64,000 bases of DNA from Haemophilus haemolyticus M19501 (GCF_000222025.1 NZ_AFQO01000015.1:186001-250000); one strand, 5' to 3'; positions 41,372-52,560 are shown, numbered from the stretch's first letter. The notes: generated by a model not told the origin, from the letters alone. Program-made: numbers and translations.

Positions 41372-42622
41372 GTGCAAGAATCAAACCTCACACAAAAATC
41401 ATTTCAAATTATAAAATGCGAAGAATGTGATGCTAGTGTAACGACACCTTTAATATTAAATAAAGATGAACAAGCTGAATGTCCACGTTGTCATCACTAT
41501 TTAGCGACAGGTGGGCGTTGGTCTGTTCATCGTTGTGCAATGGTTGCTTTATCGATCCTTATTTTGATGCCATTTGCCTTGGATTATCCCCTATTAAGTC
41601 TTCATTTATTAGGTGTAAAAATTGATGCTTCTATTTGGGATGGTATTTGGAAAATGGCAGTGGCAGGCTATGAATACACAGCCTTTATGGTGTTTATCTG
41701 TGCCGTTGTGATGCCTATTACCTTTGCAATTTTAGTCATCATGCTCTGGATTGCAAAAATTTTGCATATTAAACCACGTAGTATTTTGCTTTTTTTAGGT
41801 TATATAAAACCTTGGGTTATGTTTGATGTTTATTTAGTCGCACTAGGCGTGACGATGTTCAAAGTGCGTGAATATGCAACACTGGAAATTAATGTTTATT
41901 TAATCCCCTTTATTTTCACCGCACTTTTGACAACCTTACTTTTTATCAAATTAAACCTTAAAGCATTATGGAAAGAGTTTTATCCCGAAAATGAGCCAGC
42001 TTATGATGCAAACAATATTGAATTATGTGATGCTTGCAACTATACATTTTCAAAAAATGGTATTCATTACGATAAAAAGAACAACCCACGATGTCCGCGC
42101 TGTTTATCGCCTGTTCATATTTCAGATAATATTAAGTTACAACGCACTTGGGCAAGTTTAATTGCAGGGATTATTATGCTTTTCCCAGCAAATTTATTAC
42201 CCATATCAGGCATTTATTTAACAGGTTCGCTCTCTGAAGATACATTAATATCTGGTGTAATTTCTTTTGTTAACATGGGCAGTTATTTTGTTGCTTTCGT
42301 GGTATTCTTTGCGAGTATTTTTGTCCCAATCAGTAAAGCTGCAATTTTACTTTATTTGCTAAGTTGTGTTCATTTTAAATGGCGACACTCTATAAAATGG
42401 CAAATACGTTTATTGCATATTGTGCATTTCGTTGGGCGCTGGTCGATGCTCGATTTATTTGTATTAGCCTTAATGATGTCACTAGTAACACGCGGTGAAA
42501 TTATTAATTTTACCGTTGGTCCCGGCGCATTTTACTTCGGCGCTGCCGTATTTTGCAGCATGATTTCAACCTCACAATTTGATAGTCGATTAATTTGGAA
42601 AATTTATGACAGAGAAAAATAG
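41372..42622 (+). CDS. letA: LetA (YebS) inner-membrane protein of the LetAB lipid transport system
   Basis: PqiA-family membrane protein thought to drive lipid transport through its partner LetB. 416 aa, GTG start. Two zinc-ribbon pairs are visible: CEEC..CPRC near residues 15-40 and CDAC..CPRC near 220-245, each followed by a block of about four membrane helices. The proQ side and the 880-residue partner identify it as LetA rather than PqiA. It overlaps letB by 17 bases. Confidence 0.92.
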   Translation: MQESNLTQKSFQIIKCEECDASVTTPLILNKDEQAECPRCHHYLATGGRWSVHRCAMVALSILILMPFALDYPLLSLHLLGVKIDASIWDGIWKMAVAGYEYTAFMVFICAVVMPITFAILVIMLWIAKILHIKPRSILLFLGYIKPWVMFDVYLVALGVTMFKVREYATLEINVYLIPFIFTALLTTLLFIKLNLKALWKEFYPENEPAYDANNIELCDACNYTFSKNGIHYDKKNNPRCPRCLSPVHISDNIKLQRTWASLIAGIIMLFPANLLPISGIYLTGSLSEDTLISGVISFVNMGSYFVAFVVFFASIFVPISKAAILLYLLSCVHFKWRHSIKWQIRLLHIVHFVGRWSMLDLFVLALMMSLVTRGEIINFTVGPGAFYFGAAVFCSMISTSQFDSRLIWKIYDREK

Positions 42623-45248
42623 TTCTTCAATGAAAGATCAACATACAGAAATGACAGCGGCAGTTCGAAAAACTCGTCGTATTTCTCCATTTTGGTTACT
42701 TCCCTTTATTGCATTATGTATTGGGGCAATTTTATTCTTCCAAATTGTTAAGGAACGTGGCACAAGCATCACGATTACTTTTACCAATGGCTCTGGCATC
42801 GTTGCGGATAAAACACAAGTTCGCTATCAAGGTTTGCAAATTGGTGTGGTGAAAAAAGTAAATTTCACAGATAACATGCAAAAAGTGGAAGTTGTTGCCA
42901 ATATCAATTCTGAAGCGTCAAGTATTTTGCGTGAAAATACAAAATTCTGGCTGGTTCAACCAAATGTTTCACTTGCAGGAATTTCAGGTTTAGATTCTCT
43001 CGTATCAGGCAATTACATCACTCTTCAACCAGGTGATGGTGATCGCGAAGATGAATTTATTGCGGAAGAACAAGGCCCCATTGCCCAAGTTTCGCCTGGA
43101 GATTTATTGATTCACTTAATTTCTGATGACTTAGGCTCAATTTCTATCGGTGCATCCGTCTATTTTAAAAAACTACCTGTAGGAAAAATTTACGATTACC
43201 GCATTAATAAAGACAATAAAGTGCAAATAGATGTGGTGATTGATAAAGCCTATGCACAGTTTGTGAAAAAAGATTCACGTTTTTGGAACATCAGCGGCAT
43301 TAACGCCAACATTAGCCCGTCAGGCTTAAATCTAAATGTAGAAAGTTTAAATGCGGTTGTACAAGGTGCTGTTTCTTTTGACTCTCCAGCTGACAGTCCA
43401 AAAGCAGATGAAAATAGTCATTTCACACTCTATACCAATTTAAAAGCCGCAAAACGTGGGATTGAAGTCAGCGTAAATATCCCTGCATCTGCTGGTCTCG
43501 TTGCAGGACAGACCGAAGTTTATTCTCAAGATAATCCTATCGGGATTCTTTCTAAAATAAGTGCGGTTGAAAATAACGATGAAATTTTAGAAGGCAGTTT
43601 ATTGATAGATCCAAACCAAGCCTCTTTATTTAAAGCGAATAGCAAAATCGTACTTCGCAATAAAAAAACGGATCTTGGTAATTTAGCAGATCCCAAAAAA
43701 TTCTTTCGTGGCGAATATTTTGATGTCATTGCTGGAGATGGTGAAACTAAGCATCAATTTGATGTCATTAAAGAAAATGAGTTATTACTCAATGCACCTA
43801 ATACATTAGTTTTAACACTCACCGCACCAGAAAATTATGGTGTAAGTGAAGGGCAAAATGTGTTTTATAACAACATGCCAATCGGACAAATTGTTTCACA
43901 AAAAATCGACGTAAATGGTGTGCAATTTAAGGCAGCAATTGCATCTGAATATCGCAATTTAATTCACGAAAATACACAATTTGTCGCCGCAACAAATTTT
44001 GATATCAGCGTTGGATTAGACGGATTGCGTTTTGAATCCGCGACACCAGAAAAATGGTTACAAGGTGGCGTACGAATACTAACGAAACAAGGTCAGGGAA
44101 AAGCTAAAGATAGCTATCCGCTTTATCAAAATATCAGCAATGCTGAACATGGCATCACAGGAAATATTCTTACGCCAACGATAACCTTACAAACCCAAAC
44201 GTTACCAAGCATTGATAAAGGTTCCCTCGTACTATATCGCCAATTTGAAGTGGGAAAAATTTTAAATATTAAACCTAAAACTAATAGCTTTGATGTAGAA
44301 GTTTATATTTACCCTGCCTATCAACATTTATTAACGGATAAAAGCCTCTTTTGGGTAGAAAGTGCGGCGAAAATTGATATCACACCAAAAGGAATTAGCA
44401 TTCAAGCGACGCCACTTGCACGTTCGTTAAAAGGTGCGATTAGCTTTGATAATATTGGTTCGGGTAATAATCGAACACTTTACGAAAATGAAAGTTATGC
44501 AAAATCCATCGGACTCGCCATCACCTTAACGGCAGATGATGCAACCAATCTGAGTAAAGGGATGAGTCTGCGCTATTTGGGTTTAGACGTGGGGCAAATT
44601 GACAGTATTCAGCTTGATGCCAAATCTAAACGCATCACTGCAAAAGCGTTAATCAACCCTAATTATATGAATATGATTGCAAAAGAAGGTTCTAACTTTA
44701 CGATTATCTCACCACAAATTTCAGCCGGTGGAATAGATAACCTTGATAGCCTATTACAGCCTTATATCGATATTGAAATTGGGAATGGTAAAGCAAAAAC
44801 GCAATTCAATTTAGTGCAAACAGCTCCACAACGTAATAAATTTAGTAATGGTACGCCATTTATTTTAGAAACACGCGATGCAATGAATTTAAGTGAAGGT
44901 TCACCGATTCTTTATCGAGGCGTAGAAGTGGGTACCGTGAAAAAATTTGAGCTTAACAGTCTTGGTGATCGCGTCTTAGTGCATATTGCCATTATGCCGA
45001 AATATAGTCATCTTATTCGACAAAATACAGAGTTTTGGATTGCATCGGGCTATGACTTTACCTTAGGCTGGAAAGGCGCGGCATTTAATACAGGAAGTGT
45101 TCAACAGTTGCTAAAAGGTGGTATTTCTTTCTCCACACCAGCAGAAAAAGAAATTCAACCACAGGCGCAGCCAAACAAACGTTTCTTACTTCAAATAAAA
45201 CGCCCTGAAGAAGTACAAACCTGGGGAAGCGGCGCATTACCACAATAA
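42606..45248 (+). CDS. letB: LetB (YebT), seven-MCE-domain lipid transport tunnel protein
   Basis: Forms a periplasm-spanning tunnel of stacked hexameric MCE rings carrying lipids between membranes. 880 aa with one N-terminal membrane helix (PFWLLPFIALCIGAILFFQ). I count seven MCE repeats, each with a G..G...VRYxGLxVGxV-type core, at roughly residues 50, 165, 285, 400, 515, 635 and 760. Seven MCE domains and the length match E. coli LetB (877 aa), not PqiB (three MCE, about 546 aa). Starts inside the end of letA; terminator after the stop. Confidence 0.94.
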   Translation: MTEKNSSSMKDQHTEMTAAVRKTRRISPFWLLPFIALCIGAILFFQIVKERGTSITITFTNGSGIVADKTQVRYQGLQIGVVKKVNFTDNMQKVEVVANINSEASSILRENTKFWLVQPNVSLAGISGLDSLVSGNYITLQPGDGDREDEFIAEEQGPIAQVSPGDLLIHLISDDLGSISIGASVYFKKLPVGKIYDYRINKDNKVQIDVVIDKAYAQFVKKDSRFWNISGINANISPSGLNLNVESLNAVVQGAVSFDSPADSPKADENSHFTLYTNLKAAKRGIEVSVNIPASAGLVAGQTEVYSQDNPIGILSKISAVENNDEILEGSLLIDPNQASLFKANSKIVLRNKKTDLGNLADPKKFFRGEYFDVIAGDGETKHQFDVIKENELLLNAPNTLVLTLTAPENYGVSEGQNVFYNNMPIGQIVSQKIDVNGVQFKAAIASEYRNLIHENTQFVAATNFDISVGLDGLRFESATPEKWLQGGVRILTKQGQGKAKDSYPLYQNISNAEHGITGNILTPTITLQTQTLPSIDKGSLVLYRQFEVGKILNIKPKTNSFDVEVYIYPAYQHLLTDKSLFWVESAAKIDITPKGISIQATPLARSLKGAISFDNIGSGNNRTLYENESYAKSIGLAITLTADDATNLSKGMSLRYLGLDVGQIDSIQLDAKSKRITAKALINPNYMNMIAKEGSNFTIISPQISAGGIDNLDSLLQPYIDIEIGNGKAKTQFNLVQTAPQRNKFSNGTPFILETRDAMNLSEGSPILYRGVEVGTVKKFELNSLGDRVLVHIAIMPKYSHLIRQNTEFWIASGYDFTLGWKGAAFNTGSVQQLLKGGISFSTPAEKEIQPQAQPNKRFLLQIKRPEEVQTWGSGALPQ

Positions 45249-45250
45249 AT

Positions 45251-45292
45251 AAAAAATGGATTAAACGGTAAAAGGTTTAAATCCATTTTTTA
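45251..45292. terminator. Bidirectional terminator between letB and the patatin gene
   Basis: AAAAAATGGATT(T)AAAC pairs with GTTTAAATCCATTTTTT across GGTAAAAG. It serves two convergent genes. Confidence 0.85.
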
Positions 45293-46156
45293 TTATCGAT
45301 TTAAATAACCCAATAAATTTTTCCACTGTAATTGCATATCTTTTATACCCAACTCATACATTGCCTGCAATTTATTCGGATCTTTTTCAATACGCTTAAT
45401 CTTCAAATCAACTGAAGGTCGAATAACAAAAATATCGCCTTTTTCTGCTAGCTTAATCACATTTTCAACTTGTCGATTATACATGGCATAACGCTGATTT
45501 ACGGCATCTGCAAAATATGGATAACGTCGATAAAACCATTTGGCAATCCAAGCCATTGGCTTAGATTTTCTATAATCTAAAGTGCGGGTAAGAATAACAA
45601 TGATTTTATCGTATCCTAGCTTCTGCATTTGTTCGACAGGAATAGAATCCGCAATGGCACCATCCAAATAAGGAATCCCGTCTATCTCAACTGGCCGAGA
45701 AACATAAGGCATAGCGGAAGTAGCACGCAACACTTCCATTTGCGCCAAAGGATCTATTAATTTGACATATTCCGCTTGAGCGGTTTGTAAATTAGTCACA
45801 GCTACATAAAAATCGATATCTGATTCTTTAAACGTTTTATTATCAAACACATCATATTTGAAAGGTACTTCATAAAAAGCAAAGTCTTTATTCACGATAT
45901 TTCCAGTGTTCACCCAACTTTTAAAACTGATATAACGCTTATCTGATATAAATTTCTTGTTATAACGAATTGCACGCCCTTTTTGCCGAGAAGGATAATT
46001 AACACCAAACAATGCACCTGCAGAAACAGAAATGATACCATCCACCCAAAAATCTTTATCTAAGAAGGTATCTAGTACTCCCGCGGTGTACATACCTCGC
46101 ATCGCCCCACCTTCTAATACTAAGCCAATTTTCATTGATTTTTTAACTTCTTTCAT
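45293..46156 (-). CDS. Patatin-like phospholipase (YjjU family)
   Basis: Predicted serine lipid hydrolase of the patatin family. 287 aa. The oxyanion loop EGGAMRGMYTAG (near 15-27) and the Asp motif DGAIADSIPV (near 165) are present. The nucleophile serine is in IISVSAGAL; the usual GxSxG elbow has Ser in place of the first Gly. No signal peptide, so cytoplasmic or inner-membrane-associated. An internal ATG at 46135 (MKIGLVLEGG) is the alternative start and may be the true one. It stands alone between letB and lptG. Confidence 0.85.
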   Translation of the reverse strand: MKEVKKSMKIGLVLEGGAMRGMYTAGVLDTFLDKDFWVDGIISVSAGALFGVNYPSRQKGRAIRYNKKFISDKRYISFKSWVNTGNIVNKDFAFYEVPFKYDVFDNKTFKESDIDFYVAVTNLQTAQAEYVKLIDPLAQMEVLRATSAMPYVSRPVEIDGIPYLDGAIADSIPVEQMQKLGYDKIIVILTRTLDYRKSKPMAWIAKWFYRRYPYFADAVNQRYAMYNRQVENVIKLAEKGDIFVIRPSVDLKIKRIEKDPNKLQAMYELGIKDMQLQWKNLLGYLNR

Positions 46157-46221
46157 TTAAAAACAACACATAAAAATATTGCGTGCCATTTCTGAACACG
46201 CAATTATTTGAACAATCTGGA

Positions 46222-47298
46222 TTAATCCCGTTTCCGACTCAGCAACCACCAAATCATCACGATAAATAGTAAACTTGGCATGAGCGCACCGAAAACAGCA
46301 GGCATGTTATAAACAATGCTCATTTGCCCGAAAATTTCATTTACGACATAAAACAAAAAGCCAAAACAGATGCCCGTTACAATTCTTGCCCCCGCCGTCA
46401 CACTGCGTAGTGATCCAAAAATAAACGATAACGCCAATAACATCATCACACCAACAGATACAGGTTGGAAAATTTTCCGCCAGAATGTGAGTTCAAAGCG
46501 ACTCACATCCTGACCTGTTTCACGTAAAAATGAAATGTAATTATACAAACCTGAAATAGACAGTGATGTAGGACGTAAAGAAACAGCGCCTAATTTATCT
46601 GGCGTTAAATTTGTTTCCCATTTTTCCGATAAGCGATTACTTGTCGTGATTTCATCTTTGCTAATCATAGAATGATTCACTTGACGTAAAGTCCATTTAC
46701 TTTCATCTTCCGAATAACTTGCTTGGTTAGCATGTTTCAACTCCGTCAAATTACGATGCTGATCAAAAGTATAAATATAAATATCGTTTAATTTTGCGTC
46801 ATCCGTCACACGTCGAACAAACACAAAATTATTACCATCTTTTGCCCAAACCCCATTTTTCATGGAAAGCATTGAACCACCAGAAAGCGCTCGAGCACGC
46901 ATATCACGAGCGAACTGTTCTGTTTGCGGAATCCCCCACTCACCAATCACCATGGTTAACAACACTAGTGGTAATGCGGTTTTCATCACTGCCATACCAA
47001 TTTTAAAACGAGAAAATCCAGCAGCTTGCATAACAATGAGTTCGCTTCGACTTGCAAGGTTACCCAAAGCCATTAGTGCGCCAAGCAATGCTGCCATAGG
47101 AAAGAAAGTTTCAATATCTTTTGGAATGGTTAACCCAGTAAAAGCCACCGCTTGCCAAATATCATAAGTACCTTTACCTACGCTACGAAATTGTTCCACA
47201 AATTTGATAATGGCAGAAAGTCCAACCAATGTAAGCAAAGTAGCAAAAATCGAGCCAAGAATACTTTTTCCAATATAACGATCTAGGGTATTCATCAT
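46222..47298 (-). CDS. lptG: LPS export permease LptG
   Basis: One of two transmembrane subunits of the LptB2FG transporter that extracts lipooligosaccharide from the inner membrane. 358 aa. Six hydrophobic segments flank a periplasmic beta-jellyroll (about 130-270, ALSGGSMLSMKNGVWAKDGN). The coupling-helix region is LASRSELIVMQAAGFSRFKI. It follows lptF after five bases in one unit. Confidence 0.95.
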   Translation of the reverse strand: MMNTLDRYIGKSILGSIFATLLTLVGLSAIIKFVEQFRSVGKGTYDIWQAVAFTGLTIPKDIETFFPMAALLGALMALGNLASRSELIVMQAAGFSRFKIGMAVMKTALPLVLLTMVIGEWGIPQTEQFARDMRARALSGGSMLSMKNGVWAKDGNNFVFVRRVTDDAKLNDIYIYTFDQHRNLTELKHANQASYSEDESKWTLRQVNHSMISKDEITTSNRLSEKWETNLTPDKLGAVSLRPTSLSISGLYNYISFLRETGQDVSRFELTFWRKIFQPVSVGVMMLLALSFIFGSLRSVTAGARIVTGICFGFLFYVVNEIFGQMSIVYNMPAVFGALMPSLLFIVMIWWLLSRKRD

Positions 47299-47303
47299 TT
47301 TGC

Positions 47304-48398
47304 TTATCCTTTTCTACTGAATAAATGGCGGAATTTATACATTGCCGTGCTATCCCAACCGTTTAACACGATACCAAGCAACAAAAAGCCAATATTAACA
47401 AGAGGCATAAAAATAGCAGCCTCTAATTTTCCTGCTGCCCCCGCAGATTTAAAGGAACTTTGTAATAAAAAATAAATTAAATAGAGTAAAAGTGCGGGTA
47501 AAATTTTGGCAAATCGACCTTGTCGAGGATTAACACGACTTAATGGCACAGCAATTAACGCCATGAGTGGAACAGCTAGGATTAATGTAATACGCCAATG
47601 CAATTCAGATTTCGCAGAAGGAGAATCTAAACCGATAAGTTGAGACAATGTTAATTCTGCGACTTCATCATTCGTATTTTCTGTTTCCTGATGACCTAAA
47701 TAGGCTTGATATTCATCAAAATGCGTAATGCGGAAATCAGGCAAAACAGACGTACCTTCAACTCGTTGCGTATTTTGTAAATTCAGAATTTGATCGCCAT
47801 TTGGCAGTGATTTTAGTTCGCCTTTTTCAGCAGTCACAACTGACGGTTTCGTTTGTCCTTTTGGTGCCGTTTGGAACAAATACACGTCATTAATTTGGTT
47901 TCCCTTGATACTATCAATAAATAAAACAAAATTGTTGTTATTCGTTGCTATAAACTGACCAGAAGCAAGCGCACCCATTGTTGGATTCGCTTTGGCATCT
48001 TCCACAATTGCCGCTTGTTTTTGAATTGACCAAGGCGAAAGCCACAAGACGTTATAAGCAGCAAGTCCCGCAGTAATCAATGAAAGCATTAACGCCACAC
48101 GCACTAAAACACGTTGTCCGACACCACAAGCACGCATCACCGTTATTTCACTTTCAGCGTAAAGACGACCAAAAGTGAGTAAAATCGCAATAAACAAACA
48201 TAATGGCAACATTAATTGCGCCATAGCAGGCATTCCAAGCCCAAGCAAGGAAAATACCAAATCAGCTGGCACTTTACCATTAGCCGCAGATCCAAGTACG
48301 CGCACTAACTGCTGAGAGAAAAATATCAGCAATAAAATGAACAAAATGGCGACTTGGCTCTTAAATACTTCTTTCGTTAAATATCGAATTAAAATCAT
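47304..48398 (-). CDS. lptF: LPS export permease LptF
   Basis: Partner of LptG in lipooligosaccharide export. 364 aa. N-terminal helix after [15 protein letters not shown], coupling region [20 protein letters not shown] near 75-95, and a periplasmic jellyroll about 130-255. Upstream of lptG and divergent from pepA, the order seen across gammaproteobacteria. Confidence 0.95.
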   Translation of the reverse strand: MILIRYLTKEVFKSQVAILFILLLIFFSQQLVRVLGSAANGKVPADLVFSLLGLGMPAMAQLMLPLCLFIAILLTFGRLYAESEITVMRACGVGQRVLVRVALMLSLITAGLAAYNVLWLSPWSIQKQAAIVEDAKANPTMGALASGQFIATNNNNFVLFIDSIKGNQINDVYLFQTAPKGQTKPSVVTAEKGELKSLPNGDQILNLQNTQRVEGTSVLPDFRITHFDEYQAYLGHQETENTNDEVAELTLSQLIGLDSPSAKSELHWRITLILAVPLMALIAVPLSRVNPRQGRFAKILPALLLYLIYFLLQSSFKSAGAAGKLEAAIFMPLVNIGFLLLGIVLNGWDSTAMYKFRHLFSRKG

Positions 48399-48504
48399 CT
48401 TATTTCGTTTGTTTTTCTAAATCTAAAACGGGGAAAACTGGATAAAAGCGGTCGCGTATGATACCTTATTTTCGCTGAATTAAACAGAAATTTAAGGACA
48501 ACAA

Positions 48505-49980
48505 ATGAAATATCAAGCAAAAAATACCGCACTTTCTCAAACCACTGATTGCATTGTTTTAGGCGTCTATGAAAATAATGAATTTTCAAAAAGTTTTAAT
48601 GAAATCGATCAATTAACCCAAGGCTATTTAAACGATTTAGTGAAATCAGGTGAGCTAACAGGCAAATTAGCGCAAACTGTTTTACTTCGTGATCTTCAAG
48701 GTTTATCCGCTAAACGCGTCTTAATCGTTGGCTGTGGCAAAAAAGGAGAACTCACCGAGCGTCAATATAAACAAATCATCCAAGCTGTATTAAAAACACT
48801 AAAAGAAACCAACACTCGTGAAGTCATTTCTTATTTAACTGAAATTGAATTAAAAGATCGCGATCTTTATTGGAATATTCGCTTTGCCATTGAAACGATT
48901 GAACACACTAATTATCAATTTGATCATTTCAAATCTCAAAAAACGGAAGCCTCTGTTTTAGAATCCTTCATCTTCAATACAGATTGTGATCAAGCACAAC
49001 AAGCCATTGCTCACGCCAATGCGATTAGCTCTGGCATAAAAGCAGCACGCGATATCGCAAATATGCCACCCAATATCTGCAATCCAGCTTATCTTGCTGA
49101 GCAAGCAAAAAATTTAACAGAAAATTCTACCGCACTTTCATTAAAAGTTGTGGATGAAGAAGAAATGGCAAAACTTGGAATGAATGCTTATCTTGCCGTC
49201 TCAAAAGGCTCTGAAAACAGAGCTTATATGTCTGTTTTAACATTCAATAATGCGCCAGATAAAAACGCCAAACCCATTGTACTTGTCGGCAAAGGATTAA
49301 CCTTTGATGCAGGCGGTATTTCACTTAAACCTGCCGCTGACATGGATGAAATGAAATATGACATGTGTGGGGCAGCTTCAGTCTTCGGCACAATGAAAGC
49401 CATTGCAGAGTTGAACTTGCCATTAAATGTTATTGGTGTTTTAGCAGGTTGTGAAAATCTGCCTGATGGCAATGCTTATCGCCCAGGCGATATTCTGACC
49501 ACCATGAACGGTTTAACCGTAGAAGTGCTCAACACCGATGCGGAAGGTCGCTTAGTCCTTTGTGATGCCCTTACTTATGTTGAACGTTTTGAACCTGAGC
49601 TTGTTATTGATGTTGCAACCTTGACGGGGGCTTGTGTAGTTGCCCTTGGTCAACACAACAGTGGCTTAGTTTCTACAGATAACGATCTTGCCAATGCACT
49701 ACTCCAAGCCGCAACAGAAACCACAGACAAAGCGTGGCGTTTACCATTAAGCGAAGAATATCAAGAGCAACTGAAATCGCCTTTCGCTGATCTTGCCAAC
49801 ATTGGCGGTCGCTGGGGTGGCGCAATTACAGCTGGTGCATTTTTGTCTAACTTCACGAAAAAATATCGCTGGGCACATTTAGACATTGCAGGTACGGCTT
49901 GGTTACAAGGCGCAAATAAAGGTGCAACTGGTCGCCCAGTTTCGCTATTAACCCAATTTTTGATTAATCAAGTTAAATAA
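48505..49980 (+). CDS. pepA: Leucyl aminopeptidase A
   Basis: Manganese/zinc M17 aminopeptidase that removes N-terminal residues from peptides; in E. coli it also acts as a DNA-binding accessory factor in XerCD recombination. 491 aa. The C-terminal catalytic half has the metal and active-site motifs [23 protein letters not shown] (about residues 260-285) and [10 protein letters not shown] (near 343-352). An AAGGAC ribosome site precedes the ATG. Divergent from lptF across 106 bases; convergent with the BCCT transporter. Confidence 0.97.
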   Translation: MKYQAKNTALSQTTDCIVLGVYENNEFSKSFNEIDQLTQGYLNDLVKSGELTGKLAQTVLLRDLQGLSAKRVLIVGCGKKGELTERQYKQIIQAVLKTLKETNTREVISYLTEIELKDRDLYWNIRFAIETIEHTNYQFDHFKSQKTEASVLESFIFNTDCDQAQQAIAHANAISSGIKAARDIANMPPNICNPAYLAEQAKNLTENSTALSLKVVDEEEMAKLGMNAYLAVSKGSENRAYMSVLTFNNAPDKNAKPIVLVGKGLTFDAGGISLKPAADMDEMKYDMCGAASVFGTMKAIAELNLPLNVIGVLAGCENLPDGNAYRPGDILTTMNGLTVEVLNTDAEGRLVLCDALTYVERFEPELVIDVATLTGACVVALGQHNSGLVSTDNDLANALLQAATETTDKAWRLPLSEEYQEQLKSPFADLANIGGRWGGAITAGAFLSNFTKKYRWAHLDIAGTAWLQGANKGATGRPVSLLTQFLINQVK

Positions 49981-50016
49981 CCAAAAAACGAGGCACACGT
50001 TGCACCTTTAAATCGA

Positions 50017-52044
50017 TTACTCTGCTAATTCGGTTTGCTCGTGTGCCATTAGTTCCTGACCCACATCATCAAGCAAACTTAAATAACGTTCATATTGTTT
50101 CAACATATCAGCAATCAATTCATCTTGATCCATATATTGAACATCGTAACCGACTCGTCCATCAAAGAAATAAGTGTAAGGCTCGTAAGTAACACTATGC
50201 TGAATGTGCGGTAGATTTTCATCGTTAATTAATTGCTCTGACACTTCTCGCCCAACAGATTTAATACCATACATAAAATCTCGCATTGATTCTTTATGAA
50301 TTACCAATTCTAAAGCTGGCTCTTCTTGTTCAAATAATGTGTTGATTTCTACACTTAAATTATATTTTCCTGTTAATTCTTGACGTAATTCTCGCATAGC
50401 GGGTAACGCCGTATTTTTAAGAAAACGTAAAATATCTTTCTCTTGCGTTTGGTTCATCATTTGCTCTAAATGTGATTTCCATTTATCGCCGCTCCAGAAA
50501 ATGCTAGTTGGATTGACTTTAGTAGAAAAATATTTTTTATCCGCAATTAAGCCTTTCCATAAACTAAAACACATTACCAACATCAATAAAGCAAAAGGCA
50601 AAGCAACAATTAATGTCATTGTTTGCAAATTAGCAAGTCCACCAGACTGCATAAGCACAATTGCAACAACAGACATTAAAGTTCCCCACATTATGGCTTG
50701 CCACGCAGGCGAAGCTAAACTTTTATCACGAGATGCAATGTTGTTTAACACATAAATGCCTGAATCCGCTGAAGTGATAAAAAACAATGAAATCACTAAT
50801 AAACTCACAAAACCAGTTATTGTTGGTAAAGGCAGATAATTTAAAAATTTAAATAATAAAATTTCTGGGGAAGAAATAAATTCGCCAAGCCCACCTGCAG
50901 CAATGCCATCATTTAGCCATACCGCTGTATTACCAAAAACAGTAAACCATAAAATACCAAATAAACTTGGAATAACTAATACACCAAAAATAAATTCACG
51001 GATAGTTCGCCCTTTAGAAATACGGGCAATAAATAAACCCACAAACGGAGCCCAAGAACACCACCAAGCCCAATAAAGCACAGTCCATCCACTAAACCAG
51101 CTAGTATGTTCTTGTTCATAAGCATAGGTTTTAAAACTGAGTTGCACTAAATTGCTGAAATAATTACCAATGTTGTCGCTAAATGCAGATAAAAGGTATA
51201 ACGTAGGTCCTGCAATTAAAACAAAAAGAAGTAAACAAAATGCTAAAGTTAAGTTAATTTCACTTAATATTTTCACGCCTTTTCCAACACCAGAAATGGC
51301 AGAAAACACCGCTAAACACATCACCACAACAATAACGCCAACTTGTAAACCAAAGCTGTTCTGACTTATCCAACCTATTTGTTCAAGCCCAGCACCAAGC
51401 TGTGATGAACCGAAACCTAATGTGGTAATAATCCCAAATAATGTGGCAAGTAACGCCATAACATCAATCGCATCGCCGATTTTGCCATTAATACGATCTT
51501 TTAATAAAGGATAAAAACAAGAGCGCAATGCTAAAGGTAATTTATAACGAAACCCAAAATAAGCTAATGCTAAAGCAATGGTGCCATATACTGCCCACGC
51601 GTGAATGCCCCAGTGGAACAGGGTATGAAGTAAAGCCTCTTGTTGTTTATGTTCAGCTGAACCTGTTGTAATGTCAGAAAGATAATGGGTTAATGGTTCT
51701 GCTACGCCAAAAAACATCAGACCAACCCCCATTCCTGCGGCGAATAACATCGCAAGCCAAGATAAGAAACTAAATTCAGGTTCTTCTTCATCCTGCCCTA
51801 ATTTTATATTGCCAAGACTACTTACTGATAAAATTAATAAAAATCCTAAAAACACTGAAAAAGTGAGTACATAAAACCAACTAAAATTGGCAAAAATGCT
51901 GGTTTTAGCTTGATTTAATAATAATTGAGTTTGTACTGGCGCAATTAAAATCATCGCCATCAGTAACAATATAAAAAATAATGTAACGCCAATTACCAAA
52001 GGATTAAATGACGTTCGCTTTGTCATAAATTGAAATAAAGACAA
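50017..52044 (-). CDS. betT: BCCT-family betaine/choline transporter
   Basis: Inner-membrane transporter of the betaine-choline-carnitine family, 675 aa with about twelve membrane helices (residues about 20-510) and a long cytoplasmic C-terminus. Family hallmarks are WLAMLFAAGMGVGLMFFGVAEP (about 93-114) and the tryptophan-rich WTVLYWAWWCSWAPFVGLFIARIS helix (about 320-343), followed by KGRTIREFIFG. The long C-terminal tail with predicted helices matches BetT, a proton-coupled choline carrier; substrate is inferred. Convergent with pepA. Confidence 0.9.
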   Translation of the reverse strand: MSLFQFMTKRTSFNPLVIGVTLFFILLLMAMILIAPVQTQLLLNQAKTSIFANFSWFYVLTFSVFLGFLLILSVSSLGNIKLGQDEEEPEFSFLSWLAMLFAAGMGVGLMFFGVAEPLTHYLSDITTGSAEHKQQEALLHTLFHWGIHAWAVYGTIALALAYFGFRYKLPLALRSCFYPLLKDRINGKIGDAIDVMALLATLFGIITTLGFGSSQLGAGLEQIGWISQNSFGLQVGVIVVVMCLAVFSAISGVGKGVKILSEINLTLAFCLLLFVLIAGPTLYLLSAFSDNIGNYFSNLVQLSFKTYAYEQEHTSWFSGWTVLYWAWWCSWAPFVGLFIARISKGRTIREFIFGVLVIPSLFGILWFTVFGNTAVWLNDGIAAGGLGEFISSPEILLFKFLNYLPLPTITGFVSLLVISLFFITSADSGIYVLNNIASRDKSLASPAWQAIMWGTLMSVVAIVLMQSGGLANLQTMTLIVALPFALLMLVMCFSLWKGLIADKKYFSTKVNPTSIFWSGDKWKSHLEQMMNQTQEKDILRFLKNTALPAMRELRQELTGKYNLSVEINTLFEQEEPALELVIHKESMRDFMYGIKSVGREVSEQLINDENLPHIQHSVTYEPYTYFFDGRVGYDVQYMDQDELIADMLKQYERYLSLLDDVGQELMAHEQTELAE

Positions 52045-52291
52045 ACTTTTCCCCTTAACGATTAAGTGAATAGATTAAAAATAGATTTAATAAACATTGC
52101 CTAGAGGCAAAAATGTGTAATGGAACCACTACAAATGACAGCACATAGAAGTGCGATTTTGAAGGAAACGTTCAGTAGGAATTGAAGGTTTGTTTCCTAA
52201 AAGCCAATATATAATAGCAAAATACAGTTATTATTTCAAATTAGTGAAGATTAAGGCGATAAAAATGCGGTGAAAATTCACCGCATTTTAT
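52045..52291. other. Intergenic leader upstream of betT
   Basis: AT-rich, no coding sequence. It has short hairpins (TGCC-TAGA-GGCA near 52097, and GGAAAC..GTTTCC at about 52163-52198). At 52261-52290 AAAATGCGGTGAA pairs with TTCACCGCATTTT; both arms are uptake-like with one mismatch (AAATGCGGT). Confidence 0.5.
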
Positions 52292-52560
52292 ACTTGTTTT
52301 AACTGGGTTATTGATATAACAACATATAGTCCAATGTAGGGTGGGCTTAAGCCCACGTATTTAACCCAAATAATTATCCTTAGGCATATTTATTTTTTCG
52401 TGGGCTTACGCCTACCTTACAGACTTGTTTTAACTGGGTTATTGATATGACAACATATAATCCAGTGTAGGGTGGGCGTAAGCCCACGCTTTTAACCCAA
52501 ATAATTATCCTTAGGCATATTTATTTTTTCGTGGGCTTACGCCCACCCTACGGGCTTGGT
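52292..52560. repeat. 131-bp tandem repeat with paired palindromes and adhesin 3'-end remnants
   Basis: Two units (52292-52422 and 52423-52553) repeat with a period of exactly 131 bases; a third, partial one merges into the 3' end of the adhesin gene. Each unit carries a 22-base palindrome GTAGGGTGGGCxTAAGCCCACG (52336-52357, 52467-52488) and its inverted mate (52399-52420, 52530-52551). On the minus strand the unit starts read ...DYMLSYQ or ...DYMLLYQ then stop, resembling the adhesin end TYTLSYQ. The hairpins may also terminate the fimbrial transcript. Confidence 0.85.

Noticed and set aside
42606-45248. PqiB
   Set aside because: Seven MCE repeats and 880 residues fit LetB (YebT), as does the proQ neighbourhood; PqiB has three MCE domains.
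45293-46156. Patatin gene as an inactive enzyme because the GxSxG elbow reads SVSAG
   Set aside because: The first Gly varies in related families, and the oxyanion loop and DGA motif are intact, so loss of function is not supported.
52292-52560. Tandem repeats as a CRISPR array
   Set aside because: Period is 131 bases with long conserved units and no short repeat/unique spacer pattern, and no cas genes are near.
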